Translations under genes and position numbers: made by a program
The notes under the pieces: model-generated
Database searches by the model: none
What the model saw: the letters and a program-made list of their open reading frames with translations, nothing else
What the model was told of the DNA's origin: nothing
Source of the DNA: Sinorhizobium meliloti 4H41
GTDB taxonomy: Bacteria; Pseudomonadota; Alphaproteobacteria; Rhizobiales; Rhizobiaceae
Length of the DNA stretch: 64,000 bases
Assembly (NCBI RefSeq): GCF_000375585.1
Contig: NZ_AQWP01000010.1
Span: 124,001-188,000 of the forward strand
Direction of reading: 5' to 3'
In this document: positions 8,220 through 17,314 of the stretch, piece by piece
Layout of the letters: every line of letters begins with the position of its first letter
Numbering within the stretch: the stretch's first letter is position 1

Positions 8220-9203
8220 ATGGTAGATACGACCACAATGCAAGCCCGATCCGCCGGTTCTCTACGGGTGCCCCGTTATGCCGGATGGATCGGCAAAGCC
8301 GTCGGTTCGGGCCTTTATCGCCACACCATCGGACGTCTTGCGGACAGCCGCCGTGCCCGCCTGGCGCTGCTTGCCGGCGTCCCTCTCTTCTGGATCGCGG
8401 CGCTGCACATCGGGCCTATCTTCCAGATGGGGCGGATCAGCTTCATGACGGATTACCCGCAAGCACCGGACGGAGGCCCCGCCTATACGCTGGCCAATTA
8501 CGAGCTGTTCTTCTCCGACCAGCTCTATTTCATGCCCTTCATCCGCAGCCTCATCTTCGCGGCCGTCGTCACGATCTCGACCCTGGTGATCGTTTATCCG
8601 GTCGCTTACTACGTCGCGAAGATCGTTCAGCCGAAGAACCGCATGCGCGCGTTGCTGCTCCTGCTCATCCCCTTTTGGGCTGGAGAACTGATCCGCACCT
8701 TTTCGGTCATCATGCTTCTCGCCAATCGCGGCGCGGTCAACGTAGCGCTACGCGAACTCGGCTTCATCGATCGGCCGATCCCGATGCTCTACACGTCGTT
8801 CTCGCTGAGCTTCGGCGTCATCTATCTGCTGGCGCTCTACATGTTGCTGCCGCTCTATTCGGCCATCGAGAAGATACCGACACCGCTCATTCATGCGGCG
8901 GCCGACCTCGGTGCCGGCCCGTTCCAACGCTTCCGCCGCGTGATCCTGCCCTTATCGAAGGACGGCATCGTCTCCGGCTGCAGCCTCGTCTATCTCACCT
9001 CCGTCGGGGTCTTCGCGGCACCGCTCCTGCTCGGCGGCCCGAATACGGTCATCTTCCCCGAGGTGATCGCGACGCTCTTCCACTCCTCGAACGACAAATG
9101 GCCCGAAGGCGCCGCCTTCGCCATGCTGCTGCTCGCGGTTTCGCTCTCGACGGTCGGCCTGTTCATGCGGGTGATCGGCGGCCGTTCGGTCCGGCTGATG
9201 TAA
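8220..9203 (+). CDS. ABC transporter permease, PotB-like
   Basis: Inner-membrane permease of 327 residues with six predicted membrane segments after a cytoplasmic N-terminus of about 45 residues. The EAA loop that docks with the ATPase is visible as HAAADLGAGPFQRFRRVILP near residues 222-241. It lies between the binding protein and a second permease, in the order usual for polyamine-type importers. The start is ATG at 8220 with no strong ribosome site, so its translation may depend on upstream ribosomes. Confidence 0.88.
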   Translation: MVDTTTMQARSAGSLRVPRYAGWIGKAVGSGLYRHTIGRLADSRRARLALLAGVPLFWIAALHIGPIFQMGRISFMTDYPQAPDGGPAYTLANYELFFSDQLYFMPFIRSLIFAAVVTISTLVIVYPVAYYVAKIVQPKNRMRALLLLLIPFWAGELIRTFSVIMLLANRGAVNVALRELGFIDRPIPMLYTSFSLSFGVIYLLALYMLLPLYSAIEKIPTPLIHAAADLGAGPFQRFRRVILPLSKDGIVSGCSLVYLTSVGVFAAPLLLGGPNTVIFPEVIATLFHSSNDKWPEGAAFAMLLLAVSLSTVGLFMRVIGGRSVRLM

Positions 9204-9213
9204 GGAGGCCACG

Positions 9214-10005
9214 ATGCGACCATACTTCGCCGATCTCCCGAAAACCGCCCTCGGTGCAGCCTACTGGCTGTTTGCGGTCTATCTCCTGCTGCCGCTGGCG
9301 CTGATGACGGCAATGAGCTTCAAGGATGCGAGCTTCGTCGCCTTTCCGATCACGGACTGGACGCTCAACTGGTATGCCCAGGTGCTGCAGGACAAGCAAT
9401 TCATCGAAGCCTCGCTCTATTCGGTCGGGATCGCGCTGGCGACCACCGCCGCGGCGACCGTCATCGGCGTGTGGATCGCTCTTCTGGTCTCGACCGAGGG
9501 CATCTGGGGCAAGGCCATCATCTTCGCACTCGCCTGCCTGCCGGCGGTCGTCCCGGGCCTCATCAACGCAATCTCCATGCGGATATTCATCCGCACCGTC
9601 GACATCCCGACCGGCACGGCGGCGATCATCCTGTCGCATGCAGTCCATGCCGTGCCCTTCGTGGTGATCATGGTGCTCACGCGCCTGCGTTCCATGCCGG
9701 CCAATCTGGTCGACGCGGCCCGCGATCTCGGCGCCGATCGGTTCGTGGCCTTCCTCAGAGTCACGATCCCGTACCTGATGCCGGCACTTCTCGGCGGCAT
9801 GATCTTCTGCGTGCTCACCAGTATCGACGACTTCGTCCGCACCTTCTTCCTCGGCGGCTACAAGCCCACGCTGCCGATGCTCATCTTCGCGAAGGTGCAG
9901 GGCGGCATGTCGCCGGAGATCAACGCCATGGCGACGATCGTGCTGGTCGCGACAGCCGCTGTCGGCGTTTACGCCGAGCACCTCACCCGCCGTTCAAGGA
10001 ACTGA
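9214..10005 (+). CDS. ABC transporter permease, PotC-like
   Basis: Second inner-membrane permease, 263 residues, six predicted membrane segments. The EAA loop reads VDAARDLGADRFVAFLRVTI. It has a good ribosome site (AAGGAGG) ten bases downstream of the previous gene. With the PotB-like protein it forms the heterodimeric channel of this importer. Confidence 0.88.
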   Translation: MRPYFADLPKTALGAAYWLFAVYLLLPLALMTAMSFKDASFVAFPITDWTLNWYAQVLQDKQFIEASLYSVGIALATTAAATVIGVWIALLVSTEGIWGKAIIFALACLPAVVPGLINAISMRIFIRTVDIPTGTAAIILSHAVHAVPFVVIMVLTRLRSMPANLVDAARDLGADRFVAFLRVTIPYLMPALLGGMIFCVLTSIDDFVRTFFLGGYKPTLPMLIFAKVQGGMSPEINAMATIVLVATAAVGVYAEHLTRRSRN

Positions 10006-10007
10006 CG

Positions 10008-11078
10008 ATGCAGCCTGTGGTCCACTTCAAAAACGTCAACAAATATTACGGCGGATTGCCTGCGGTCGATGGCCTGGACCTCGCCGTAGAGCCGGGACAA
10101 TTCGTGACGCTGCTCGGCCCCTCCGGTTGCGGCAAGTCTACGACGCTCAGGATGCTCGGCGGTTTCGAGCAACCCTCGTCGGGGGAGATCTATCTCGAAG
10201 GCGAGCCGATCTCGCATCTGCCGCCGAACAGACGCAACGTCAACATCGTCTTTCAGGACTATGCGCTCTTTCCGCACCTCAACGTCGGACGCAACATCGC
10301 CTTCGGACTGGAATTGAAAGGACTGGCTTCGGACGCGATCCACAAACGGACCATGGAGCTGCTGGCCCTCGTCAAGCTCCAGGATTTCGCCGACCGCATG
10401 CCCGACCAGCTTTCGGGCGGCCAGCGCCAGCGCGTCGCGCTGATGCGCGCGCTCGCCCCAGACCCGAACGTGCTCCTGCTCGACGAGCCCCTTTCGGCGC
10501 TCGATGCGAAGCTGCGCCAGCAGATGCAGATCGAGCTGAAAACCATCCAGCGGACCACCGGCAAGACCTTCATCTTCGTCACCCACGATCAGGAGGAGGC
10601 GCTGACCATGTCCGACGTGATCGTGGTGATGAACAAAGGCAGGATCGAGCAGATGGGCGGCCCGAACGAGCTCTATTCCCGGCCGCGCAGCCGCTTCGTC
10701 GCCAACTTCATCGGCCAGAGCAATTTCCTCGAAGGCAAGCTGCTTTCCGACGACGGCGCGACCGCGGCCATCGACTGGAACGGAAGCATCATCCACGCCG
10801 ACCTCAACGGGACGAAGCTGGCGGCCGGCAGCGGCGCGACCGTCGCGCTTCGTCCCGAGGCCCTCTACTGCGTGGCGGAACAGCCGAAGGACCGGTTCGC
10901 CCTGAAGGGGCGCATCGTTCAGCGCGTCTTCAAGGGCGCCCATACGTCCCTGACCGTGCAACTCGAAAATGGCGCGGAGCTGGCCTTGCAGCTCGATCCG
11001 GTAGCGCTTTCGCACATCGGGACGGACGAGGTGTGGCTCGGCTGGCGCGAGCGCGACGCGGTCGTTCTTGCCGACTGA
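10008..11078 (+). CDS. ABC transporter ATP-binding protein, PotA-like
   Basis: Cytoplasmic ATPase of 356 residues that drives the importer. Walker A is GPSGCGKST, the signature is LSGGQRQRVAL, Walker B is VLLLDEPLSALD and the switch histidine is in THDQEEAL. After about residue 240 a TOBE-type domain (VALRPEALYC) is present, as in PotA and MalK relatives. The ATG at 10008 lies two bases after the permease stop. The last three ABC genes are tightly spaced and surely cotranscribed. Confidence 0.92.
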   Translation: MQPVVHFKNVNKYYGGLPAVDGLDLAVEPGQFVTLLGPSGCGKSTTLRMLGGFEQPSSGEIYLEGEPISHLPPNRRNVNIVFQDYALFPHLNVGRNIAFGLELKGLASDAIHKRTMELLALVKLQDFADRMPDQLSGGQRQRVALMRALAPDPNVLLLDEPLSALDAKLRQQMQIELKTIQRTTGKTFIFVTHDQEEALTMSDVIVVMNKGRIEQMGGPNELYSRPRSRFVANFIGQSNFLEGKLLSDDGATAAIDWNGSIIHADLNGTKLAAGSGATVALRPEALYCVAEQPKDRFALKGRIVQRVFKGAHTSLTVQLENGAELALQLDPVALSHIGTDEVWLGWRERDAVVLAD

Positions 11079-11105
11079 CGCGCCTGTTTGGCGCAGACTT
11101 TTCAG

Positions 11106-11129
11106 GGGGCCGCCGGCAGCGGCGGTCCC
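11106..11129 (+). promoter_or_regulatory. Intergenic hairpin between ATPase and monooxygenase genes
   Basis: GGGGCCGCC and GGCGGTCCC form a 9-bp stem with one mismatch around a 6-nt loop, in an 80-bp gap. No T-tract follows, so it may modulate read-through rather than end transcription. Confidence 0.4.
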
Positions 11130-11158
11130 GAAAGCGGATTTCAGGAGCAAAGGCTATT

Positions 11159-12625
11159 ATGACGGATGAACAGCATGGGCGGCTCGCGGAACTGAATGCG
11201 AGGGTCAAACAGGACCTGGACTATCTCAATTACCCGCCTGCCAACTGGTCGAAGCCGGTCACGACGGCTGACGGACAGCCGGTGAGCGATGTCGTCATCA
11301 TCGGCGGCGGCATGTGCGGCATGGTCGCCTGGCTTGCCCTGACCCGGGCAGGCATCGCCAATCTGCGCATCCTCGACCGTGCCCCCGAGGGCCAGGAGGG
11401 TCCCTGGGTCACCTTTGCCCGCATGGAAACCCTGCGCTCGCCGAAGAACCTGCTGGGCCCGGCGCTCGGCATGGCCTCGCTCACCTTCCGCGCCTGGTAC
11501 ACCGCATGCTTCGGTGAAGCGGCGTGGGAAACGCTGTTCCGCATTCCCCGCCCGATGTGGATGGACTACCTGAAATGGTACCGCGGGGTTCTGTCCATTC
11601 CCGTCGAGAACGACACGCATGTCACTCGCGTCCGCCCTCGCGAGGACGGTCTCCTGGAGCTGGAGATTGCCGGCGGCGGCAAGCCTTCCATCGTCACGCG
11701 CAAGCTGGTTCTGGCCACGGGCCGCGAAGGCCTTGGCGAGCCGGTCGTTCCGGCTTTCGTCAAAGGCATGAAGCGCCACGCGTCCTGGGCTCACTCCGCC
11801 GACGACGTCGATTTCGAGGCACTCAAGGGAAAGCGCGTCGTCGTCATCGGTGTCGGCGCATCCGCTGTCGACAATGCGGCCGAGGCGCTGGAGTCCGGCG
11901 CGGGCGAGGTCCGCCTGCTCGCGCGCCGCAAGGAGATGCCGACCGTCAACAAGCTGATGGGCATCGGCTCCTACGGGGTAACGGCGGGGTTTGCCAAAAT
12001 CGATCCGGAGTGGCGCTGGCGGATCATGGACTATTCGGTCAAGCAGCAGACGCCGGCGCCGCACAATTCGACGCTGCGCGTCAGCCGCCATCCCAACGCC
12101 TTCTTCCACTTCGATTGCGCCATCGGCTCGATGCGGGAGGAAGGCGGCGAAGTGCTGATCACCACCACGAAGGGCCGCGTCTTCCGGACCGATTTCGTCA
12201 TCCTCGGAACCGGTTTCACGGTCGATCCGCTCAGCCGCGACGAGCTCGCGCCCTATCAGGACCGGATCGCCTGCTGGGAGGACCGCTACACGCCGCCGGC
12301 CGGAGAAGAGAATTCAGACCTTGGCCGTTTTCCATGGCTCGATGACGATTTCTCCTTCACCGAGAAGGAGCCCGGCACCGCGTCATGGCTCAAGGACATC
12401 CACTGCTTCAACTATGGTGCCTCGATAAGCATCGGCAAGGTGAGCGGCGACATTCCGGCAATCAGCGAGGGCGCGCTCTGGCTGGCACGCGGGATCGCCG
12501 CCTCGCTCTTCATCCGCGACATCGACTACCACTGGAAAGCCCTGCTCGCCTATGAGAAGCCCGAACTCGACGGCTCCGAATGGACGGACGCGGACGCGCC
12601 GCAGCCGGCACACAAAACTGCTTGA
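11159..12625 (+). CDS. FAD-dependent monooxygenase / flavoprotein oxidoreductase
   Basis: Predicted cytoplasmic NAD(P)H-dependent flavoprotein of 488 residues. The FAD Rossmann motif VVIIGGGMCG lies at residues 45-54 and a second nucleotide-binding motif, VVVIGVGASAVDNA, lies near residue 220. This two-fold layout is typical of flavin-containing and Baeyer-Villiger-like monooxygenases. The ATG at 11159 starts MTDEQHG. It follows the ABC genes on the same strand and precedes two CMD-fold genes, so it probably attacks the imported compound, for example by N- or C-hydroxylation. The reaction is not determined by the sequence. Confidence 0.8.
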   Translation: MTDEQHGRLAELNARVKQDLDYLNYPPANWSKPVTTADGQPVSDVVIIGGGMCGMVAWLALTRAGIANLRILDRAPEGQEGPWVTFARMETLRSPKNLLGPALGMASLTFRAWYTACFGEAAWETLFRIPRPMWMDYLKWYRGVLSIPVENDTHVTRVRPREDGLLELEIAGGGKPSIVTRKLVLATGREGLGEPVVPAFVKGMKRHASWAHSADDVDFEALKGKRVVVIGVGASAVDNAAEALESGAGEVRLLARRKEMPTVNKLMGIGSYGVTAGFAKIDPEWRWRIMDYSVKQQTPAPHNSTLRVSRHPNAFFHFDCAIGSMREEGGEVLITTTKGRVFRTDFVILGTGFTVDPLSRDELAPYQDRIACWEDRYTPPAGEENSDLGRFPWLDDDFSFTEKEPGTASWLKDIHCFNYGASISIGKVSGDIPAISEGALWLARGIAASLFIRDIDYHWKALLAYEKPELDGSEWTDADAPQPAHKTA

Positions 12626-12662
12626 ATTTCTCGATGACTATTGCCCAAGCTGAAGGATTACG

Positions 12663-13166
12663 ATGACCGTTTCCCCGAAAACAGATGTGATCGACGCCGT
12701 GCTCGGCCTGGATCCCTCCTCGCCCGTTCAGGCGCTGCGCGAACGGCGCGAAAAGCTCAAGCATTTCACGCAAACCAGTCATGACGCGGCGCTTCTCCCC
12801 GCCGAACCAGGTAATTTTTCCTACGCCATGAGGGCGGCTCTCGCGGCGCGCATCGCCGGCCTCTGGAAAGCGGCAGAGCTCCAGGCCCATTACAAGGCGC
12901 AGCTCGAGGAGAAGGGATCGACACCCGACCTTCGGTCAATTGCCGATCCGTCCTTCAGGCCCGAGGGCGACAAGCGGCTCGCAACGATGCTTGCGCATGT
13001 CGATCTGGTGACGCTCAAGCCGAAGGAAGCGACGCGCGCGAATATCGAAGCGCTCTACGCCGTCGGTCTCGACGACCGCGATATCGTAACCCTCGCGGGT
13101 CTCATCGCCTTCGTGAACTATCAGGTGCTGGTCGTGGCCGGCCTCAAGATGCTGAGGGACAACTAA
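12663..13166 (+). CDS. CMD-domain protein without catalytic cysteines (Avi_7170-like)
   Basis: Small cytoplasmic protein of 167 residues that resembles the carboxymuconolactone-decarboxylase/AhpD helical fold. It has no cysteine at all, so it cannot use the peroxidase CxxC chemistry of that superfamily. One base separates it from the next gene, which does have the active-site cysteines, so the two may form a mixed complex in which this is a structural or substrate-binding subunit. I recall a paired family description based on Agrobacterium vitis genes Avi_7170/Avi_7169. The match is from memory. Confidence 0.7.
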   Translation: MTVSPKTDVIDAVLGLDPSSPVQALRERREKLKHFTQTSHDAALLPAEPGNFSYAMRAALAARIAGLWKAAELQAHYKAQLEEKGSTPDLRSIADPSFRPEGDKRLATMLAHVDLVTLKPKEATRANIEALYAVGLDDRDIVTLAGLIAFVNYQVLVVAGLKMLRDN

Positions 13167-13167
13167 C

Positions 13168-13746
13168 ATGTCGGAAGCCGTACACGAATTCACCCTGGAG
13201 CCGCTCGACTGGCAGCCCTATGTCAAACCTGTGAAGCTCGACGAGGCGACGCCGGAGCAGCTCGACGCTCTGAAAGTGACGCCCTCCAACACCAAGGTTT
13301 CGAACTATGTCCTGGTTCTGGCCAACGACGCCGAGATGCTCGCCGAACGTACGCCGCTCTTCAACGACATCATGTACAGCGAAGGCGGGCTCTCGCGCGG
13401 CGGGCGCGAAATCGGCGCGCTGGCGGCTTCCTTCGTCAACCGCTGCATCTACTGCGCCTCGGTGCATGCCAACCGCTACATCCAGCTGGAAAAACGGCCG
13501 GAGGTGGTGGACGAAATCTACAGAAGCGGCCTCGACGCCGACCTGCCGGATTTCGAGCAGGCGCTCTTCAATTTCGGCGTGGATCTGACGGCGCACCCGG
13601 ACGATGTCGGCGTCTACCAGTTCTACCACCTGCGCGAGATCGGGCTCGACGATCTGGAGATCCTCGACCTGATCCATTCGATCGCAATCTTCGGCTGGGC
13701 GAACCGCCTGATGCATACGCTCGGCGAACCGCATCTGAAGGAGTGA
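13168..13746 (+). CDS. Alkylhydroperoxidase-domain (CMD/AhpD-like) protein, Avi_7169-like
   Basis: Cytoplasmic protein of 192 residues with an AhpD-type active site: Glu81 in GGREIGALAAS, then Cys93-x-x-Cys96 and His100 in CIYCASVHA. These are the residues used for thiol-based peroxide reduction in the family. It overlaps functionally with the cysteine-free partner one base upstream. Downstream of a flavin monooxygenase it may remove peroxide or an organic hydroperoxide formed by uncoupling, or act directly on the intermediate. Confidence 0.8.
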   Translation: MSEAVHEFTLEPLDWQPYVKPVKLDEATPEQLDALKVTPSNTKVSNYVLVLANDAEMLAERTPLFNDIMYSEGGLSRGGREIGALAASFVNRCIYCASVHANRYIQLEKRPEVVDEIYRSGLDADLPDFEQALFNFGVDLTAHPDDVGVYQFYHLREIGLDDLEILDLIHSIAIFGWANRLMHTLGEPHLKE

Positions 13747-13800
13747 GACGTTGGGCGTTGCGTAACGTAGAGGCCTTCAGCGCCGGCCTTCGTTCCGAAT

Positions 13801-14727
13801 TCAACCGGTTTCGATGCCCATTTCTCCGATCAGCCTCTCCCGCGCGGCAAGGGCAGCGATGGCGCGTTCGCCCAGTTCGCGAGCCACGAGATTGAGTAGC
13901 CCTTCGCAAAAGACGATATAGGCTCCCATGCTGTTGCTGAAGAAACTGCTGGCGTGCGGGATGAAGAAGGCGTGCCGGGCGGGGGGAACGAGCGGCGAAG
14001 AACGGCTGTCCGTTACCGCGATCACCTCCAGTCCGGCTTTTTCTGCCACCGCCGCCACTTCCGCCACGCTGCGGGTATAGGGCGCGCAGCTCGCGACCAG
14101 AACCAGGTCTCCGGGAGAAAGCTGCGACAGCGCCTCCGCCTCGCCGAGACGCGGTGCGTCCAGCAGAGCGACGTCGCTGCGCAGCATTCCGAGGCCGTAG
14201 ACCATAAAGCTCGCGAAAGCATGGAACTGGCGTACACCGTGCACGCGCACACGCGGCGCGGTCGCGAGCAACGCCGCCGCCCGCTTCAGCGTCTCGGCAT
14301 CCGTCTGACCCAGAAAGCCGTCGATATTCGCCTTCGTCTCCTGGCCGATGCGTTCGAGGACATGGACCTCTTCCCGCTCGCCGCGCGTGACCGACATCAG
14401 ACGGCCAGCCTGGCGGCTGTAGAAGTAGCGCTCGTCATCGGCGATCGCCTGGCGGAAGACGCTCTGGAAATCGCTGAAGCCGGCATAACCGAGCCGCTTG
14501 GCAAGCCTGGTAAGTGTCGAGGCGTTAACGCCCTGGCCGTCGGCGAGCTCTGATATGCTGCGCACCGCCGTCTGTTCGGGCGTATCGACCAGGCGTGCCA
14601 GCACGTCGAGCGCCTTGCTGCCGAGAGCCAGGTCGATTTCCTTGCGCCTGATCCTGAGCGTCAGGTCGCGCAGTTCCTCGATCGTGCCTGGCCGGGCGGA
14701 TGCAGGGGGATCTGTGGGCGGTGCCAT
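13801..14727 (-). CDS. RpiR/MurR-family transcriptional regulator (with SIS domain)
   Basis: Regulator of 308 residues. The N-terminal HTH_6 domain includes SISELADGQGVNASTLTRLAK; the C-terminal half is a SIS-type domain (VHGVRQFHAFASFMVYGL, LVLVASCAPYTRSVAEVA) that usually binds a phosphosugar or a related ligand. I chose ATG at 14725-14727 because GAGG lies six bases upstream; a TTG at 14739 is possible. It is last in the operon after the C45 hydrolase and probably controls it. An RpiR paralogue lies at 19638-20528. Confidence 0.87.
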   Translation of the reverse strand: MAPPTDPPASARPGTIEELRDLTLRIRRKEIDLALGSKALDVLARLVDTPEQTAVRSISELADGQGVNASTLTRLAKRLGYAGFSDFQSVFRQAIADDERYFYSRQAGRLMSVTRGEREEVHVLERIGQETKANIDGFLGQTDAETLKRAAALLATAPRVRVHGVRQFHAFASFMVYGLGMLRSDVALLDAPRLGEAEALSQLSPGDLVLVASCAPYTRSVAEVAAVAEKAGLEVIAVTDSRSSPLVPPARHAFFIPHASSFFSNSMGAYIVFCEGLLNLVARELGERAIAALAARERLIGEMGIETG

Positions 14728-14735
14728 CGTGAACC

Positions 14736-15782
14736 TCAATCGAGCAGCGACCGCCTTTCCTCGAAGCGAAAGAGCGGTGCGGCATGCGCCCTGTCGTAGA
14801 TTTCGCAGGCGATTCTGTCCATGTCGACGCGAAAGACCGCCGTCGCCAGCGTATTCTCGCTGTCCGGATCGTCAGGCTGTTCGCGATAGATCGGCAAGGC
14901 CGTCCGCTGCCGGTCCCAAAGGACCGCAAGAGGTTCGACGCCAGTCACGCCGCCGGCCAGAATTTCCTCTCCACGTTCCTGTCTGGAGCGGGAAGAGGCG
15001 GTGACGCGCTGGCGCTCCTCGCGCGTGCCGTCGTGAATCAGATGGTTGGCGTGCACTTCGGGCGCATCGACCTGCCGGACCGAACAGGCCGAATGGGTAA
15101 ACTCGACGCTGGCTATGCCCCGATTTCCGGGCTGCGCCAGAGAAATATGGAAGGCGGCGGCGCGCTGCGAACTGCGCAGCATGTCGAGTGCCTCGCGGAC
15201 CGTGCCGCAATCGAGCACGGCGCGGCAGAGGACCATGCGCGGCATTCCTGGTCCTGTCTGACGCGAGCGGATATTGTTGACGGCCATGGCGAGCCCGGCA
15301 TCGTTGAGCGCGAATGTATGCCCCGGAAGCGAACCGGGATAGACGAAGCCGAAGAAGGCGCGGCCCCCTGCGGAAGCGATACGGACAATGGCGCAGCCCG
15401 GACGAAGGCCCGGATCTCCGTCTTCGTTATGAGCCAGCGTGAGCCTCTGGCCGGGCAGCATGACGGTGGTGCATCCGTCGGGGGCGATCGCCCGGATATC
15501 GCCGCGGCAGTTCCAAGCAAAGACCTCGTCAAAGGGCAGTTCGAGGCCTTTTGCGAGACCGTGCAGTTCCTCGAAATAGCGGGGAAAGTGTGCTTCGACC
15601 AGTGCCCTCGCCGCGACTATGCGTTCATGGCCGGCGAAGGCGATGACACTTGCCCAGCCGTGCGTCCTGATCAGATGGCGGTGGACGATGTCTCGGCCAT
15701 GGCGGCCAAGCGCAACGCCGACCTCGAAGGGCGATCCGTTGATCTCGACCAGGGACAGGCTGCTTGGAACCTCAATGGACAT
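14736..15782 (-). CDS. C45-family peptidase / acyl-CoA:6-APA acyltransferase-like hydrolase
   Basis: N-terminal-nucleophile-type hydrolase of about 348 residues. The key motif DGCTT puts Cys104 where the isopenicillin N acyltransferase family has its self-cleaved nucleophile cysteine. Other family features are the NEDGDPG stretch and the NDAGLAMAVNN stretch. Maturation would cut just before Cys104. The family cleaves or forms amide bonds of acylated amino acids and peptides. Its gene overlaps the upstream ATPase gene of an amino-acid ABC importer, suggesting that imported N-acyl amino acids or small peptides are deacylated inside the cell. The start is ATG at 15780-15782; GTG at 15797 is an alternative. 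Confidence 0.78.
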   Translation of the reverse strand: MSIEVPSSLSLVEINGSPFEVGVALGRHGRDIVHRHLIRTHGWASVIAFAGHERIVAARALVEAHFPRYFEELHGLAKGLELPFDEVFAWNCRGDIRAIAPDGCTTVMLPGQRLTLAHNEDGDPGLRPGCAIVRIASAGGRAFFGFVYPGSLPGHTFALNDAGLAMAVNNIRSRQTGPGMPRMVLCRAVLDCGTVREALDMLRSSQRAAAFHISLAQPGNRGIASVEFTHSACSVRQVDAPEVHANHLIHDGTREERQRVTASSRSRQERGEEILAGGVTGVEPLAVLWDRQRTALPIYREQPDDPDSENTLATAVFRVDMDRIACEIYDRAHAAPLFRFEERRSLLD

Positions 15783-16500
15783 GCTGGAGAAACTCACGAA
15801 GACGCGGATTTTCGGGATTATCGAGAAGTTCGGTCGGATCGCCGTCGACGGAAATCTTGCCGCCCTCCATGAAGATCAGCCGGGAGCCTACCTGGCGTGC
15901 AAAGGCGATCTCATGCGTGACGACGATCATCGTCATGCCCTCCTCCGCAAGCGATTGCATCACCCGCAGAACCTCATGGCGCAGTTCGGGGTCGAGCGCG
16001 GAGGTCGGCTCGTCGAAGAGCATGAGTTTCGGCTTGACGGCCAGCGCGCGGGCGATGGCGACGCGCTGCTGCTGGCCCCCGGAGAGCTCGGAGGGATAGT
16101 GATGGCCGCGGTCGGCCAAACCTACTTTGGCAAGCAGCTCGCGGGCTTGCCCGATCGCCTCGGCCTTGCCGACGCCACGCACGCGCCGCGGCCCGAAAGC
16201 GACGTTCGCGAGCGCCGTCATCTGTGGGAAAAGGTTGAATTGCTGAAACACCATGCCGGCTTCCTGCCGGATGAGTCTCACCTTGGAGCGCCCTTCGCGC
16301 ACGCTGATGCCGTCGACCACGAGGTCGCCCCCATCGATCTCCTCGAGTGCATTGATGCAGCGCAGAAGGGTCGACTTGCCTGAGCCCGAAGGGCCGATGA
16401 GCACCACGACCTCACCGGCCTCGATGTTGAGGTCGACTTCCTTGAGCACGGTTACGTTGCCGAATGCCTTGGTGACGTTCCTGAATTCCACAATGCTCAT
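15772..16500 (-). CDS. Amino-acid ABC transporter ATP-binding protein (GlnQ/HisP type)
   Basis: Cytoplasmic ATPase of 242 residues, the usual length for polar amino acid importers. Walker A is GPSGSGKST, the signature [10 protein letters not shown], Walker [13 protein letters not shown], and the switch region VVTHEIAFA. Its ATG overlaps the permease stop by four bases. It is the third gene of the binding protein-permease-ATPase operon. Confidence 0.93.
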   Translation of the reverse strand: MSIVEFRNVTKAFGNVTVLKEVDLNIEAGEVVVLIGPSGSGKSTLLRCINALEEIDGGDLVVDGISVREGRSKVRLIRQEAGMVFQQFNLFPQMTALANVAFGPRRVRGVGKAEAIGQARELLAKVGLADRGHHYPSELSGGQQQRVAIARALAVKPKLMLFDEPTSALDPELRHEVLRVMQSLAEEGMTMIVVTHEIAFARQVGSRLIFMEGGKISVDGDPTELLDNPENPRLREFLQHVH

Positions 16501-17153
16501 AGGATGCGCATCCTCTTTTCCGTCACGCGCAGGATCAGGGTCAGCGTGCTCGTCATGATGAGGTAGAGAACGGCGACGGCGGACCAGATCTCGACTGCGC
16601 GGAAATTCGCCGCCATGATTTCCTGGCCCTGGCGGGTCAGCTCGCCGACACCGATGACGATGAAGAGCGATGTGTCCTTGAGGCTGACGATGAACTGGTT
16701 GCCAAGCGGCGGGATCATTCGCCGGAAGGCGATCGGGCCGACAATGTAGGCGAGCACCTTCCAGACCGGTAAGCCGAGCGCCAGCCCCGCTTCCTTCAGT
16801 CCCTTGTTCACCGAGAGCAGCGAGCCGCGAACGATCTCGGCAATATAGGCGCCCGCATTGACAACGATCGCCGTCACCGCCGCGGTCATCGGATTGACAC
16901 GAAAATCCGCGAGCAGCGGCAGGGCGAAGTAGATGAACATCACCTGCACGACGATCGGCGTGCCCCTGATCACCTCGACATAGGTAAAGGCGACGGCGTT
17001 CAGGATAGCGTTGCCATAGGCACGCATGAAGCCGGCGACGACACCGACGACCAGGCCGCCGACGAGGCCCGCCAGTGCTATCAGAATGGTCAGCCGTGCA
17101 CCACCCAGGAGAGCGGGCATGGCCTCCACGACCACAGACCAATCGAATTCCAT
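16497..17153 (-). CDS. Amino-acid ABC transporter permease (HisM/GlnP type)
   Basis: Inner-membrane permease of 218 residues with about five membrane segments. It shows the polar-amino-acid permease hallmarks [13 protein letters not shown] and the EAA loop [20 protein letters not shown]. Only one permease gene is present, so the channel is presumably a homodimer. Confidence 0.92.
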   Translation of the reverse strand: MEFDWSVVVEAMPALLGGARLTILIALAGLVGGLVVGVVAGFMRAYGNAILNAVAFTYVEVIRGTPIVVQVMFIYFALPLLADFRVNPMTAAVTAIVVNAGAYIAEIVRGSLLSVNKGLKEAGLALGLPVWKVLAYIVGPIAFRRMIPPLGNQFIVSLKDTSLFIVIGVGELTRQGQEIMAANFRAVEIWSAVAVLYLIMTSTLTLILRVTEKRMRIL

Positions 17154-17274
17154 TGAATTGCTCCGCTGCGTCGCGATCTGCCCCTGCGGCGATGGCGACG
17201 CTACCGATAGAGGTTATGGACGGCTGCAGTGGCAGCCGCCGCGGCTTTGTGGAAATGCTCTCGCCATTCCTGCG

Positions 17275-17300
17275 GGCGGGCTGGATCGATCCGGCCCGCC
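17275..17300 (-). promoter_or_regulatory. Hairpin after the binding-protein gene
   Basis: GGCGGGCTGG and CCGGCCCGCC give a 10-bp stem (one G-U) around the loop ATCGAT, 15 nt beyond the stop of the binding-protein gene and 120 bp before the permease. The rest of the 160-bp gap shows nothing I recognise. Confidence 0.6.
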
Positions 17301-17314
17301 TCGATGCAGGAAAC

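Noticed and set aside
14784-15872. Plus-strand open frame opposite the C45 hydrolase
   Set aside because: It is a shadow of the hydrolase and ATPase genes; no ribosome site, no recognisable domain.
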